DNA of 64,000 nt from Zerene cesonia (lineage: Eukaryota > Arthropoda > Insecta > Lepidoptera > Pieridae): positions 2,232,001-2,296,000 of the forward strand of contig NC_052108.1 of the NCBI RefSeq assembly GCF_012273895.1. Reading direction: 5' to 3'. Below, piece by piece: positions 24,698 through 37,909 of the stretch; positions within the stretch are counted from its first letter, which is position 1; each line of letters opens with the position of its first letter. The notes below the pieces were generated by a model. It was not told the DNA's origin and made no database searches. It was given only the letters and a program-made list of their open reading frames with translations. The position numbers were made by a program, and so were the translations under genes.

Positions 24698-25840
24698 TTT
24701 AGTTGAAGACTAACATTTTGTTATCAAAATCATCAAACGATGTTGCACGCATCATTCAAAATATTTTAAAACGCTCGTTAATTACCTCTTGGTTAATCTA
24801 TCTACCCAATACGAAAGTCTAAAAGTATGATTATATATCTTTCTAATCATTTATGAATTCACAGTAATTCCAGAAATCGCCACAAAGCCTTCAACATTTT
24901 CGTTATCATTATTCCGTACAAATAAAACATTCTTCTCTTTGACTCATACTCATAACAAAGACATAATTTTATAATTTCATATGCTATTGCCAGGTATTAC
25001 GCAGCATTGAGTCATATTCGCCGGCAATTACAGTTAAAAACGATAAAAGTGATTCACCGTATCTCTTTGTTTACGGCTTTAAATGTATATTACGGTTTCG
25101 TGACATTTCATCGTAATTACATTAACGTGATCGGATAAATGCCCAATGGTTAATTGTTACCTAATTTATTCAACCTTTTGTTAACGTTCAGCCAATTTAC
25201 ATAATGTTGCCTGTTATTTGACGATGTATTTAGTGTTTCGACCGTATAAAGAATGATCAAACAGATTTCTCTTACTTTCTGTGTAACATATATGCGGATT
25301 ATTAATTTAATTTAAAGTACGGAATACATTGGATTTATCATTAATCAGTTGTTTCTTTTCGGTGGAACATTTTATAAACCAATTATATTCCATCTACAAT
25401 TAAGCTATAATGCAGCATAAACAGCTAAATAGCTGTTTATGTTAAGGAAAAATAAATACATAGCCCTCTTTTGGCCCCGCCGAACTAATACTTTCACTGA
25501 CCTCCCAAAGGGCTTGTACCAACGAATTACAAATCGTTAATATGCCATTGCATAATTCAAATATACTGCAAAGGAGTGGCATCTTGACCGATATAAGTAT
25601 AAAGGTCTTAACAATAAGTGTCATTAACGAGTATAATCGATGATAAATTAAGGAACGTGTTATGACTAATGACTGTTTAACTTACGTGCGTGAAACGAAC
25701 CTATGAAAAACATAATTGAGATTTGAGATTATCTAAATTTTTCAATCAAATAACTGTAACAATTGGGTTTAAAAGTTCGTAGTAGTTCTAACACAGAAAA
25801 AGAAATATTGTTTTTCGTAGTCTTTCCTTTCACAATAGAC
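24698..25840. other. Non-coding stretch with possible conserved island
   Basis: 25000-25260 contains CGTAATTACATTAACG and several TAATTG/TTAATTG homeodomain-type cores and looks like a regulatory island. No gene or repeat. Confidence 0.3.
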
Positions 25841-26040
25841 TTAAGATTCTATTATAACCACTTGATTGGCGCTATATTCCTTAAAATCGAACATTGTATT
25901 CAAGTCTAAGCAAAGTAAAAACTTGCTGGGAATCAAATCCGGAGACAATTGTGGATGCGGTGAAAATACGAAACCCAATTCATGCAATTTTGAAGAAACA
26001 ACCACTTCTTTTTCGTAAAACAAATCATGTACATCTTCAC
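25841..26040 (-). pseudogene. Decayed mariner transposase fragment (C-terminal)
   Basis: The minus strand encodes about 60 residues with K-L-H-E-L-G-F, then H-P-Q-L-S-P-D-L-I-P-S and 'SANQVV'. These match the mariner C-terminal signature 'HPPYSPDLAPSD', whose aspartate (codon at 25937-25939) is the third catalytic residue. The frame stops at 25841-25843. Upstream is degenerate, and the first two catalytic residues and the terminal inverted repeats are not found, so it is a dead fragment. It is also the only transposon protein I can recognise in the window. Confidence 0.7.
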
Positions 26041-26376
26041 ATGTTAAAACACAAGTCTAACAGTAACGAACTTCTTTATGACGGTGATAAAATTTTTGTA
26101 ATGCATTTAGTCATAATGTATGATCCAGAGTGTAGAAATTAAATAATCGGCTTAATTATAGAATGAAACACAGGTAATGTTATGGTATAGAACATGTCCG
26201 AGTAGATCAAATAGGATAAATATAGCCCAAGACCGTTCATGCTAATAACACAACGTATAGTAATAGGAATTATTTGACTTTGTTCTTCATTTATAAATGA
26301 ATAGCTCTTTGCCTTCGAATTCGGCTTCGCTTCGGTCAAAGTAAATAATTATATATTTATTTTAATATAGAATACA
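26041..26376. other. Non-coding stretch
   Basis: AT-rich, possibly including unrecognisable upstream remains of the mariner fragment on minus. A 'gaattcggcttcgcttcggt' patch at 26317-26336 is the only GC-rich part. Confidence 0.3.
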
Positions 26377-26716
26377 TTTTTTTTTATTGTGGGAGTCGAG
26401 CACGCTTCGGCACGAATTGGGCCAGCTCTCACCGGGAAAGTACCACACCCCCACAGAAAACCGGCATGAAATAGTGGCATGCCACTGTGTTTCGTACGGT
26501 GAGTGGGGGAGCCGGAGGCCTATTTCCTTTTCCTCACCCGTCCCAGTCCATTCCTTCTTTCCTCTCATGAATTCGTTCCTTTTCCCTTACCCACTAAAAG
26601 CGGGCAGCGCATTCGCAGAGGCACTACCTTTGCGAATGTTCATGGGCGGTGGTGATCGTTTACCATCAGGCGAACCACCAGCTCAGTTGCCCGCTATGAC
26701 ATAAAAAAAAAAAAAA
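26377..26716 (+). mobile_element. SINE-like retroposon, copy A
   Basis: About 340 bp, far GC-richer than its surroundings, bounded by a T-run (26377-26385) and a 14-base A-run (26703-26716). Contains 'gtgggagtcgagcacgcttc', 'aagcgggcagcgcattcgca', 'ggtggtgatcgtttaccatc' and 'gttgcccgctatgacataaa', blocks I recall at the 3' end of lepidopteran retroposons. The 105-codon frame through it is a by-product of base composition. Copy B lies at 51634-51835. Confidence 0.7.
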
Positions 26717-27510
26717 TTCGGAATTATTCTAATCAGCATTATAATGAATAATTCCATGGTAAATTGTTTTACTGCGGCGCAAAAAGCCTGTATCACTCGC
26801 TAGACTCCAAAGTCCGTTTTCTCTCCAGACTAAAAAAATCAAGGACAAACAAACGAACACACATTCTTATTTATAATGTTAGTAGGGATAAGCATGCGAA
26901 GAAACTAATGTTTGAAAAGCTGTTTGATTACAGTAAGGTGAATGCTTTAGGCGCCAAGAAGCCTTCATCGTTGGCACATGCTCCTCTGTAATTATTGTAA
27001 TTTCTCGTCAAGCTATTTGCACTTGTTCTGTGTCTCTTTTATATGTTTTACGTGGTCGTGTTAAATACTTTCTGCTTTTTTGTATAAAACGTTCAGCCTA
27101 TGAGGTATACTATGTGGAGGTAAATGTTGGTTAAAATCTTGGGCTAAATTGTTCATACCATATTATCCAACCATTTCTAGTTGGAGTAATATATAATTTT
27201 TATTAGTCGAGATAAAATATAATTTATTTCCAAAAAAATGGTCACTTCCCTGGGAGGAGGTATCACTTTAAAATACTAAAATGGAACCAAATGGCATAAA
27301 TACCCTACCAAGACAATAGAGAATTTCGTCAATCGACTGAAAGCGACATCAATGGATGTATTGACATCCTCCTTTATGTTAAGGACGTCGGTTGAAAATA
27401 GCATCTGCATACCAAAATTAGATTACGGTTCATAATAACAAATGTACAAAAACAATTAAACAAATAGCAATTGTACCAGTGGTTTTCAGAGAGTGCATTT
27501 GAAATATCAA
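26717..27510. other. Non-coding stretch
   Basis: Mostly AT-rich. 'catcctcctttatgttaagg' plus 'acgtcggttgaaaat' (27366-27400) looks like the tail of the 'agttatgaggt' repeat seen at 8821 and 47222, without its body. Confidence 0.35.
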
Positions 27511-27652
27511 CTTTGTTACTCTTCCACGCAAAAACTACTGAACCGATTGCAATGAAATTTGGTACATGGAAAGCTGGACAACTGAAATAACACATTTTTA
27601 TCCTACGGGATACAGACTTACGCAGGTGAAACCGCGGTGCGCAGCTAGTAGT
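27511..27652 (-). mobile_element. RTE-like repeat end, single copy
   Basis: On minus it reads 'actactagctgcgcaccgcg', 'cgtaagtctgtatcccgtag', 'caactgaaataacac...', 'gtaccaaatttcattgcaat' and 'cggttcagtagtttttgcgt'. It is colinear with each half of 11502-11807 and with the start of 45384-45812. Confidence 0.75.
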
Positions 27653-27914
27653 ACATAAATAACAAAACACTAACGGCGTCTTCTCAATGTCCAGTCATTG
27701 TCCTTCCATATCAGAATAGTGGTCCATATTAATATGCAAATTCAGTAAACAATTTAGCCAAGCTCCCTCAGCTTCATTATCTGAGGCCATAAATCTTGCA
27801 AATCAAATTGTGCTCATTTCACACCAAATACGTTACGGCGGCTATCGGCGCAGGCGCATACAGCTAATCATTTACGTCGTGTTCCTTTTTACACGCTTTT
27901 TATTAGCTTCACCT

Positions 27915-28110
27915 GTATGTTTGTTTGTATGTTTGTTTGTATGTTTGTTTGTTTGTATGTTTGTTTGTAACCGACTTCTTTGTGCGCGATTTTGACCCAC
28001 TTTAAACGGCCAGATTTCGTTCAAACTTTGTAGATTTATTGAGGACCGATGACAATACACTAATTTGATAAAATTATTCCATTTTTTAATTTGCAAAATA
28101 TGATTTTTGT
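27915..28110 (+). mobile_element. Repeat with (TGTTTGTATGTT)n head
   Basis: 27915-27969 is a minisatellite of TGTT/TGTA tetramers. It is followed by 'aaccgacttctttgtgcgcg', 'ttttgacccactttaaacgg' and 'gaggaccgatgacaataca', a block I recall as a frequent lepidopteran repeat. The end in T-rich sequence is vague. Confidence 0.55.
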
Positions 28111-29825
28111 TAAAGCGTGTTTTTTAGTTTTTTTTAAACTAATATTTATTTATTTGAAATATTGTTTATGATACCATTTTGAAAATCACTTTATAACGCT
28201 ATTGAGGCTTAGTTGTTATTTATACTAAATTGTCATTTTGTTTTGAAGTGATTAAATTGATTGTAGATTTGGATTAAATATCCATAAAATCTATTAATAG
28301 ATATAATTTATGTCTATTACTTGATTTTTGTAATATTTGCATGTGTATACACATTGCGTGGTATATGTTACATTACAAATTGCTTTGAAAAATGAAAATC
28401 AGATATATCTTCATAAGATTCAACTGAAAATAAACATTATACAAAGGTATTCAACAAAAAATAATTAAACGTGTCATCATCGAAATTAACCGATTGTAAA
28501 ATTGCGTATAAAGTGCTTCACATGGTGTCTATAATTTTGTTAAATATCAATAAAACAATTTCACAGTACGCAAATTAAAAGCTATAATTATTTGGTAGCA
28601 ACCTGATATTATTGTACGCGTGGTCAACAAATGATAAGCCTCATACATAAAGATACATCCGTTGGCGTCCAGAACGCACCTTCATTTAAATACACCTTTT
28701 TCCTTTAGGCCTTGGTTTTGCGATGCATTTTTTAGTATGCATTCCATTGCTGCATTTAAACTATACTTTGAAAAACTTAAGTTACCAATCAGCAATGTAC
28801 TTCAAAAACTGCGTTAAGTTTGCCACTTTTTGGTCAATGTTGAATTATCTTGAATACTGCGTACCCTAAGGGCACCATTGTAGACGAACATTTGCGTGAA
28901 ATAAGTAATTAATTGATTATCTTTTTGGCGTCGCTGTGCTTGAGTGGAAGTCTGCTTGCTAATTTATTTATTTATCGGATAACAAAGATGCATTTGTATT
29001 GCTTAATGCATATTTAGTAGTCATTGAGCAAACGAGTCTATAAGAAATGTGATTGGATTTCTAATAATCTTAAGATATCATGGACTATAATTACTACACC
29101 TAAGAAACAATTATTATTTGGCTCATTGCCCACAAATTTTCTGAAACAGGCATATGGTAACATTCAGGCATTGTCTATTCTAATAGCTCGAGAGAAAACA
29201 CAAATCACTTTAAATCAACAAGAAAGCACGATCCTTGCAAAATAACATCACACTCAGTTTTGATAGCTGTTTCGTACTGGGATATATTTATTTGCGAAAC
29301 CGAATAAATAGATGATCGACTGCATTGTGTTATGCGTCAAGGTATATGAGTCCTGAATAATACTAAAAATAGAGAATCATTTTTTTGTACCCACAGCAGA
29401 CGCAGGCTTCCTATGAGAGTTTGGGCCATAACTTCCTTCTCTGGCATCTGTCTCCAGCTCTAATTTAGCCAGAAAATGTGATAAGTCGTCATACTTTGAA
29501 CGTTTATACTATGGTTTTCTCCACCGAATAAAATATGTGATATGAACAATGTAATAATAAAATTTAATTATGCTGCTCTAAAATTTAATCACTCCTCCGT
29601 CTAAGTCTATTAAAAACAAATAAAAATTGTAAACCTCCCCCATACAATATACCTAATAAATTACTTCATAAGCATAGAATATAAAAACCTATGTACAGAA
29701 ATTTAGTTTCACATCGTGAGACTAATTTTTTTAAGAAAAGCTGAGATATTTTGATGATTCTTTCATCCTTTCATTGCGATATAAAATAAAAATATTCTCA
29801 AATGCATCTATGTACATACATTATA
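28111..29825. other. Non-coding stretch
   Basis: AT-rich. No gene, repeat or notable motif recognised. Confidence 0.4.
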
Positions 29826-29955
29826 TATTTATTTATTTATTCTTTATTGCACACACTTACAAAATATATAAAAAAAAAAGAAATAAAATTTAACAAAAAC
29901 TGGTATGCAAAGGGCGGCCTTATGGCTAAAAGCCATCTCTACCAGGCAACCGTTG
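29826..29955 (-). mobile_element. Non-LTR retrotransposon 3' end
   Basis: On minus: 'ggttgcctggtagagatggc', 'agccataaggccgccctttg', then A-rich sequence and 'gcaataaagaataaataaat'. The core CTGGTAGAGAT...ATAAG(G/A)CCGCC is shared with 40398-40530 and 50361-50504. It is severely 5'-truncated, with no reverse transcriptase. Confidence 0.7.
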
Positions 29956-32539
29956 GGTAAAGGAATATATTGTCCTTTTTAGCAACGTACAATGCAAAAA
30001 TTATGTTAACTTGTTCGAAACTAACAAAAAAAAATTCTACATATGCAATTATTTTTTGATAGAGAATAGAAGAAAATCGATTATGAGAAAGGATTCGAAA
30101 GTGCTTCTTTCGGCATACCATGGCGACGCCTTTCCACCCAGCCCACCATGATTCCGAATTAGAAACTACTACTCTTTAAGTTTTATATACCTACGTGTGT
30201 TCTATAAAATTAAGGGCGATTTTTCAATCCTGGGTTAAAACGTATAAACGTATATACCCAATAATGTCTTACTCGATACAATTAAAATGTCACCTCTAAA
30301 ATGTAAAAACGCGCCAAAAAGCACATTTTTGAAACAGTTCTTTAAGTACGATTTTCTCCTCAACATATTGACTCACCTTAAATGTTTAACATAAATACAG
30401 CATATTGTCACACTCATCAATTAAATGCTTACTTATCTGCTCCATACACAAAAGAAAACGGATGGAGCATGTCGACCATACATACATAATTATAAAAGGC
30501 ACAATCACATCATACATATTTTATTTTATGGTTTCATTACTATAATTACTTTCCAACATATTGACAGTACAATTCCTGCCTTGCTTTTTCTGTTTTCGCA
30601 TTTATATCATACACGTCGGAACATATTAGTCAAGAAACGGTAATATTTCGTTATACCCAGCTAGGGTTGTCCGAATTATATAAGAAACACTATACTTTAT
30701 TGACACACAAACCCTATACAACAATACAAATGTACAATTGGACATATACACATAGGTACGTTGATTTTTAATATTGACATGTATGTAACGTTTATTATTT
30801 TAAGATAATAAAGAGTTTTACATTTAGTCGCATAGCAAAATTATAAAACACAGATACAAAAAAGGAAACATTCATACAAAACAATACTTAAGAAAAGATT
30901 TTAAGACGTTCCTGAATTTCGAGTTTGCACCATACAGCTCTTATTAAACAATTTAAATTTTTTGCGTGTTTTATAAACAAGTGTTTTGCCAACCCTATCT
31001 GCGGCACGTATGCAACCATTCAAGCAGGTGCGTTTAAGCACACACTGCACTTCCAACACGTAACTCATCACGACATAGCCCGAGGTAAAGTATACCTTAC
31101 CGACGCCCATTAAAGTCCTGTATCGGTAATACAATTAAAAACAATATTTTATCGGGACATACGCACCACAATTGCTGAACTACCGATGCTAGATGCGTGA
31201 AGAATATAAAACCGGTCAAACGCGAGGCAGAACCGGCCTGCGGGGCCCTATACATCGGGGTCTCAGTCTTAAATGCAATTTGTGTCAGGTATATTGAATT
31301 TTAATCAAAATAAAGCTTTTTTTACCTCTTATAGTAGGTTATATAAATCTATGTAATGTTATAAGAAAATTGATTTCAAAACGCATAGTATTACGAAATG
31401 ATGCGACTTTTAAACCTTAATTGATCAAAGGTTTCTCAGAAATACTAAATTCATCTTGTTCCTCAATCTACTATGACGCATATCAACGTAATTAATACTC
31501 CGAAACAAAAAAAATACATGCGAACATATAATAATATGTACTATTTATTATAAGTCACAACTTTATAAAACAAATTGATAACTAAAACCTAACAGATAAC
31601 TTTATCTTCAATCGCAAAGCCCTTTCTTACACACTTTAAAATCTCATCATCTAACATATTTCAATGCATACGAATACATTTGGGGGCCTTTAAAATAATA
31701 AACCACTATATGATTCTATCATTCCGGCCCTGTCGGTTTCTTCATATAATTAAGCACTAAAGAGTTGAAACATCGTCCAACAGTCGCGCATCCTGTTGTC
31801 TCATCTGAATATTTTATTGACAACCAGATCTTTATCGAAAGCAGCAACAACAACTGCTTTGTTCCATGGATTAGTTTTAAACACGGAACGGGAATTTTAC
31901 ACAAATTCGATTTATATAAGCGTTGGATAAACAATGAATTTTATGGGATTTTTATGGCACCCGTAGAAAATGTGGGCGGTTAGTGGTGTATCGTTTTCTA
32001 ATCTATGAGTATTGTGTGTTTATAAAGTTACAATTATTGTTTTGATTAAAAGTAAATAGTAGACTTTAAAATATTTGTTGAAGTATTTTGATTTGTTTGT
32101 GTTTGTGTTACTGTACGTATATACTTTCTTTACATTACTATTCACATCACAATTTATATAATTTACAAATAATTGTTTTTGGTGTATTAGCGGTTCATCC
32201 ATTTGATACAAGTCATATCTTGTGGTACGTGTAATAGTATGATGTGAGGAAAAAATAGGGGCAATTACAATCTATTTGCATTTACTGTACTTAAATCCTC
32301 TTTAACTCCGATTACATATCTTGATCTTAATGATACATAGATGTATTGATTGAGTCAGATTACTGAATTATCTTACAGTCGAAATACTTAATTGTCTGGT
32401 TTGTTAAATATATACACTCTAATATCATTATATGGTGTGGCAACTCCAAGGAATTAATTAAAACTCTTGCAAGCATAAGGGGAAACATTTGTGTTTTTGT
32501 ATGTGTTTGTATTTTCCAAAAAAAAAACAGTCTCATAAT
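29956..32539. other. Non-coding stretch
   Basis: No gene supported. Two overlapping opposite frames at 30901-31134 and 31719-31983 are about 60-77 codons and have no recognisable product. A GC-richer patch ('cgaggcagaaccggcctgcg') lies at 31221-31240. Confidence 0.35.
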
Positions 32540-32623
32540 TCATCATAAATTCTTTCACTAAAAAGCTACATTTTCATAAGTGACATAGGCTATAAATGTA
32601 CCTTGATGCAGCCGGGGCGAACA
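32540..32623 (+). mobile_element. RTE-like remnant
   Basis: 'aattctttcactaaaaagct', 'acattttcataagtgacata' and 'ggctataaatgtaccttgat' end in 'gcagccggggcgaac'. Same core as 57408-57530. Confidence 0.5.
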
Positions 32624-33480
32624 ATTCCTTACATATAAAATTATAAATAAACTTCCATTTCCGTTTATTATAGTAAAAACTACCCGATGATGGCACCAAA
32701 ACTGCAAGTTCTAATTAAATAAAACGTAAATCGTGATACAAACAAATTGCTCTAGTCCTTTAGCACCGCTAACTGCGGGTTACCGATTCGCCACACTAAA
32801 GATACGCAATTAAATTCTAAAATAAATTGACGATATTATCGCTAATAATTCAACATCGCTTGTTAAACCATAAGGGTACGTGTAGGTATGAGCGTGGCGA
32901 TTAATAGAACCGCAATGTAATAATTCAAACAATTTAATTATAATTCTAATCGCTTGTGTTATAAACACGTAATAACCGTTCTGTAAGTCATTCGATAGGC
33001 TAGAATCTAGATGAATATAATAAACACATTGGAATAACAAAAAACACGCTTTAATGATACGTAACTAAATTTTCTCACTTGCTCTTATACGAAATTATTT
33101 AATCTTGGCGATTCTTATCACGATAATAGAATACACATATGAAGCTATTACATTGAGCGATACTTGATAACTTTATAAAGGAGTCGGCTACATACAAGTT
33201 TACAAACACACCGGTATGTTTATTGTTTTGTTTGTGAAGCTTATAAAAGCATTTTTAAGGAAACCTCTGCTTTGACTTTGAAATATCTCCTGTGCAATTT
33301 TCGTTTACAATCTTTATCCAATTATTTCTAATTGTTATTTTAATCTCATTAGTAGGTACGTAGTCTTGTTTCATTTAGTACCTTTTTTACAGATCTTATT
33401 CATAGAGTAACTATAATTGATGATGTATTTGTATTGTAGTGAATCTTAAATATTTAAAACAATGCAATGAATTTATTATG
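32624..33480. other. Non-coding stretch
   Basis: AT-rich, no recognisable gene, repeat or regulatory signature. Confidence 0.4.
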
Positions 33481-33546
33481 TGTATAATAACGTCTATTAA
33501 ACTACTTCGAATTTTACGCGTGCGAAGCCGCAGACAAAAGTTAGTA
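33481..33546 (+). mobile_element. Fragment of the repeat found in PRMT7 intron 7
   Basis: 'tgtataataacgtctattaa' and 'actacttcgaattttacgcg' followed by 'tgcgaagccgcag' match the last 65 bp of 57761-57955, in the same plus reading. Confidence 0.55.
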
Positions 33547-33671
33547 TGTGATAAAATGTAAAAAATGGCATTGGTCGTTTCAGGTATTTCTTTTGCTAGG
33601 TACCTTATAGTAGCTTCCAAATGTATGGAAAGATATTTCTGCAATGAAAAAACTGTATGTATTTTCTATTA

Positions 33672-33699
33672 TATAGAATAAGTACCTACTTATTCTATA
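33672..33699. repeat. Near-perfect palindrome
   Basis: TATAGAATAAGTA (33672-33684), two bases CC, then its reverse complement (33687-33699). Followed by a run of GTACCTACC-like sequence. Confidence 0.6.
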
Positions 33700-36600
33700 G
33701 GTACCTACCTAAGTACTTAAATTAAAACACTATTCACAATTCGGTGAGAAACAATAATTCCACAGTCTCCCAGTCGCTGTCAAAATATCCATTCTAAGCA
33801 ATAAATTGGCTAAGAACATAAAGTCATTACTTTGGTAAATGTATTCATTTAATTAATTCCATGGGACGGTCACTTCTTGCGTCAAAACCTAAGGTCGTTC
33901 AATAATAAACAATCATCAAATTATATTCAAATTTAAGTATTGATTGTAAATGCTAGAATATTATTGTACTTAACTCATGGATAGTTGCAATCGAAACGTT
34001 ATTATAATCTCTCAATATATGTTGTTTATGGCTAATCTTATATTTATTATGGCGGATGAACTTTGCCGTTATCCAAAGCAATAAAATAATACACGGATAT
34101 AACAAAGGTAAAGTAAATTCATTTTATTATCTCATTACAGCAATGATTAATGGAGTTCAGTAGATGACTTCCTTCTTTACGAAACATTGTTTTCAGTCTT
34201 CTTTGTAATAGGTCATAGAGTAATTTTAATTATGTCTTGCAATAATTGTATATTATAGCGGGGTATGTATCTTCTAATATAAGATGCTGCATTCTTCAAG
34301 TATCAATTAAATCTTTAAATTAATACATTATCTAAATTTTTAACTAGTCATTTACAATTATTTAAACTAATATACACATAAACATAAAATATTAAACATT
34401 TAATTGACGTCAAAGATGAAGATACATTCTTCGAAAAGAGAAGCAAATAGCTCAATATATAAGTAAATATACTAACAAACATACAAGATAGATAGATTAT
34501 AATGTAAGTATAAATACATTTCTACACGGGACATTTACAAATGTTTGATATTAAATACAGTGCCATGTCTCGAACACTTCCGCGCTGAACGGAAGTCACG
34601 TGTAACGAAATAATAAATCTCACATAAGCTTCATAGTTTATATATAAATCTATTAAATTCAATCAGGCATATGATACTTTCGTTTTGTGTGAACCGATTA
34701 GCTAATATTATAAAAAAAAAAATATTTTCATTATGAAATTACCGCGATAACCTAAATTCCATTTATTAATTGATGAACGAATTTTTGGGAATATTTTTGC
34801 AAATCCATTTAATAACCTTCTGGTATCTACTACTGGTACCTAATGGTATTTTACCATCCATCCTCACAATATTCCTTAAAGGGTATATTCTAACAAACAA
34901 CAAACGTTCTGAGATTATGCAATAATAATTATAATCATAACGACTTTCTCGTTAATTTAAAAGCCATCTCATGAATTGAAAATAAACGAGCGTTGACAAT
35001 ATCCTTCATAGCTGTATAGTTAGAAAGGTTGTAACAAAAATTCATTGCACACATAAAACCGTTTATATTCCAACGGGCATTCGCAACGGCTATCGTTTCT
35101 CATAATTAACTATAATTCCATAGAGAACATTAAGTTTATTGCCCAGTACCTCCATTGTCTTAGGTTCCGTAGATCTGATAGCGCGTACCGTTACGATGCA
35201 CGTATGGCTCTGTCCATAGAAACGCATTGTTATGGCTAGGGAAGCCGCGAATTGATTGACCGAGCGAAGCGAGAACGCTCGCGTTCGCTTCGGTAGGTAT
35301 GTTTGGTAGGGAAGTTGTGTTCGATTTTTGAAAACTCGAATCGAGATTTTTGAAAAATTAACATTTGATTTTCGTTATATTATTTATGAAGAGTTTAATA
35401 GCAATGTTCTCTCATAAATCAATAATTAAAATTAAGGCACTCTAGAAATAAAACGGAAACGGATACAAATTTAGAAACTGTTGATCGCCACTAAGAAATA
35501 TCTGAATAAATAAACTCCTTAACAACAGGATATGCTTGTTATTAATTATGCATGTGCGTAAAAAAAGAAACTATGAAATGAATTTACCGTTGATCGACAT
35601 TTGCCCTTAATTAATAGCGTCAAGTATCAATACATCAACTCCGATACATTTTACACATATTCATAACAAGAACAATGATGTTCGCCGTTTGTTGTTCATG
35701 CATTGCCCATAAATCGCCTTTTTCTTTATAACCATAATAATTAATAAGCGTATAAAGCAAATGCTTAATTCATAGCCGCATTTTAAAAGTAAGTACGCAT
35801 CGACTGTTCACTAATGAGAAGGCCTATCATTCATCACGAATATTTTCACGTTACACGCACCATTGTTTTGTAGTTAATCTTTACAACTCTCATACCTATA
35901 ATAAAGACAAGAAAACGATAGAACAAACTCAAAAGGACTCGCTAATATTAAATTCATAACATTTATTATGACCCTAAAGGGTTGATGTCTTTTCATGCAA
36001 TTTTTATTTACCACAGATAAGCATTAAATGTTAATGTGATCTACGTATCGTGATAAAATTACCAGTTCCCGTGCGTAATACGAAATTGTTGATAAAATTC
36101 TATATGACAGAACGATAGTGGCGTAAAATATAGTATGAGATAATATTATCATTTATCCATTATTGCTACTAAACTTTTTACATTGAAACATAAAATGGGA
36201 ATGAAATAAACATTTAATATAAAGTGCCATTTTTTTTTTAAATAAATTGAACATTGCATTTATGACTCGGATATTGAAACGGCGTACATTATTTAAGCAA
36301 TAAGCAATATATTTCTTATACATACGAAATTTTGCAATAAAAAAAACGTAATTTCAGAAGCTATAAAAAGTTTTCCAACTTTTATTTTATATACAATAAA
36401 AAGCGACCATGAATTCCTTTTTATTGTTTTCCTAAAACTTTCAACTCATAATCATAATATATATCCACATACATAAAGACCTTACAGGTTTTCGCCTCGT
36501 ACAGTAAATAATATGGACGCCTGCAAATATTTTAACCGTCCCTGATTCATTTTATCTTGGCTTATACTTTATTCCGAAAATATTAACGTTACATAAATGT

Positions 36601-37264
36601 TTTCAAGTATATTTGAAACGCTTTCATATCAATTTAATCCAGCTACTGACAAAATCTCGTGCTAAAAAGCCGCATCATTCAACTTACTACAATAAAAAAC
36701 GATACGTAAATGATACGTTAATCAGACAGGCTTTTGATTGTGTAAAATTTATTACAACCATTAAAGCTGAGATAAAGTAATTTGTCCACTAAGTGCCGTC
36801 TTGTTTATTTGGTACTTATAGTTAAGCATGTGTTACTACATTTTTGTGTCAAACTGAAACATGCTGGCATGCGTTATTTTGTAGTGGGTAAAAACAAACA
36901 TGCATTTTGAACATGTTATAATGAAAGTGGCGAACAGCTCAAAAATTTGCAATCATTTTAGAAGAACATTAGATTTAATAAAAGAGAAGAGCAAAGTTGT
37001 TGTAGAAGAAAAGAATTATTTAGAAAATTACATAAAATAGGGAGTAATGGAAACTATTTTAAGAGAATTAATACATAAGTATATTTTACATATAGTGCAT
37101 CCACAGTCAGATTCATTTCGTCGTTTATTTTAGGTAAGTAAGTTCTAGGTTACAAATTGATTAATCTGTCAATTTAATTGCTGTTAAACTTTTATAATTG
37201 ATTCCTACATGAAGTCTATTGATTAATAGGTTTCAGTAGTCAAATGTTAAGGATCCTATTAATA
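33700..37264. other. Non-coding stretch
   Basis: No gene. 35261-35292 has the GC-rich word CGAGCGAAGCGAG, which recurs at 38884-38970. 35940-36080 carries TTTATTATGACC and a Runx/GATA-like ACCACAGATAAG and could be regulatory. Confidence 0.35.
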
Positions 37265-37500
37265 AGACATAGACATAGACATAGACATACATTTATTCAC
37301 AATCAAATACACACACAACAATTAACAAAAAAGACAAAACACTAAACACGAAATAAGAAAAAACATATAAAAAGAAAAGGAATAAAATAAAAACTAACTT
37401 AGGTTGCTGTGATGTGTTATGGCTGTGAAAAGGTACAGGCTCAGCTTTATATGCCATGAGTCAATTAACCCATGAAGCTGTTAATTCTGCCAGAACCCAG
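37265..37500 (-). mobile_element. Non-LTR retrotransposon 3' end with (GACATA)n
   Basis: Along plus, a GACATA tandem run (37265-37288) precedes 'catttattcacaatcaaata', an A-rich tract and then 'ggctcagctttatatgccat' and 'gagtcaattaacccatgaag'. Read on minus, this is a retrotransposon 3' end with a simple-repeat tail, as known in Lepidoptera. Confidence 0.55.
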
Positions 37501-37653
37501 AAGGAAGATGGATAGATAAGAAAGAAGATAAATAAACACCAATAAATCAACAATGTTGTTAGGCTGCATTATAGACAAAATATGTAAAAGAGACAAGTGA
37601 AAGAATTGAAGGATAGAATATATAAATTACACTATAATATATATATATAATAA

Positions 37654-37909
37654 GACTTCGCTATCCGTCTGTCTGTCCGTCTGGCACCAGGATGTTTTAT
37701 CTACATATTAAACATTAGTAATCTTTTATTTGCGACTATTATTTATCTTTTTATACAATACTAGCCTTTCGCTGATAAAGGAAAGACAAAAACTATCCTA
37801 TGACAAACAATCTGTGCAACAAATTTCATCCGAATCAGTTTTACGATTTAGACGTGAAGATAAGATAAACAGACAGAGTTAATTTCGCATTTATAATATT
37901 AGTAGAGAC
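37654..37909. mobile_element. Two adjoining repeat remnants
   Basis: 37654-37700 has 'acttcgctatccgtctgtct' and 'gtccgtctggcaccagg', typical of one lepidopteran repeat head. 37759-37909, read on minus, begins 'tctactaatattataaatgc' and runs through 'ctgattcggatgaaatttgt' to 'ggctagtattgta', the usual RTE-like layout. They lie head to head. Confidence 0.55.

Noticed and set aside
25894..26142. 82-codon frame on plus over the mariner fragment
   Set aside because: The opposite strand carries the recognisable HPxxSPDL transposase signature, so the plus frame is a shadow.
26387..26704. 105-codon frame on plus, longest outside PRMT7
   Set aside because: It lies wholly within a SINE-like repeat. 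The openness follows from the local GC-rich composition and the peptide is low-complexity P/S/R-rich.
27915..27969. CRISPR-like or regulatory array
   Set aside because: It is a plain tetranucleotide minisatellite without spacers, at the head of an interspersed repeat in animal DNA.
30901..31134. Overlapping opposite frames of 62 and 77 codons as a possible gene
   Set aside because: No similarity I recognise on either strand, no splice context, and mutual openness on both strands suggests composition.
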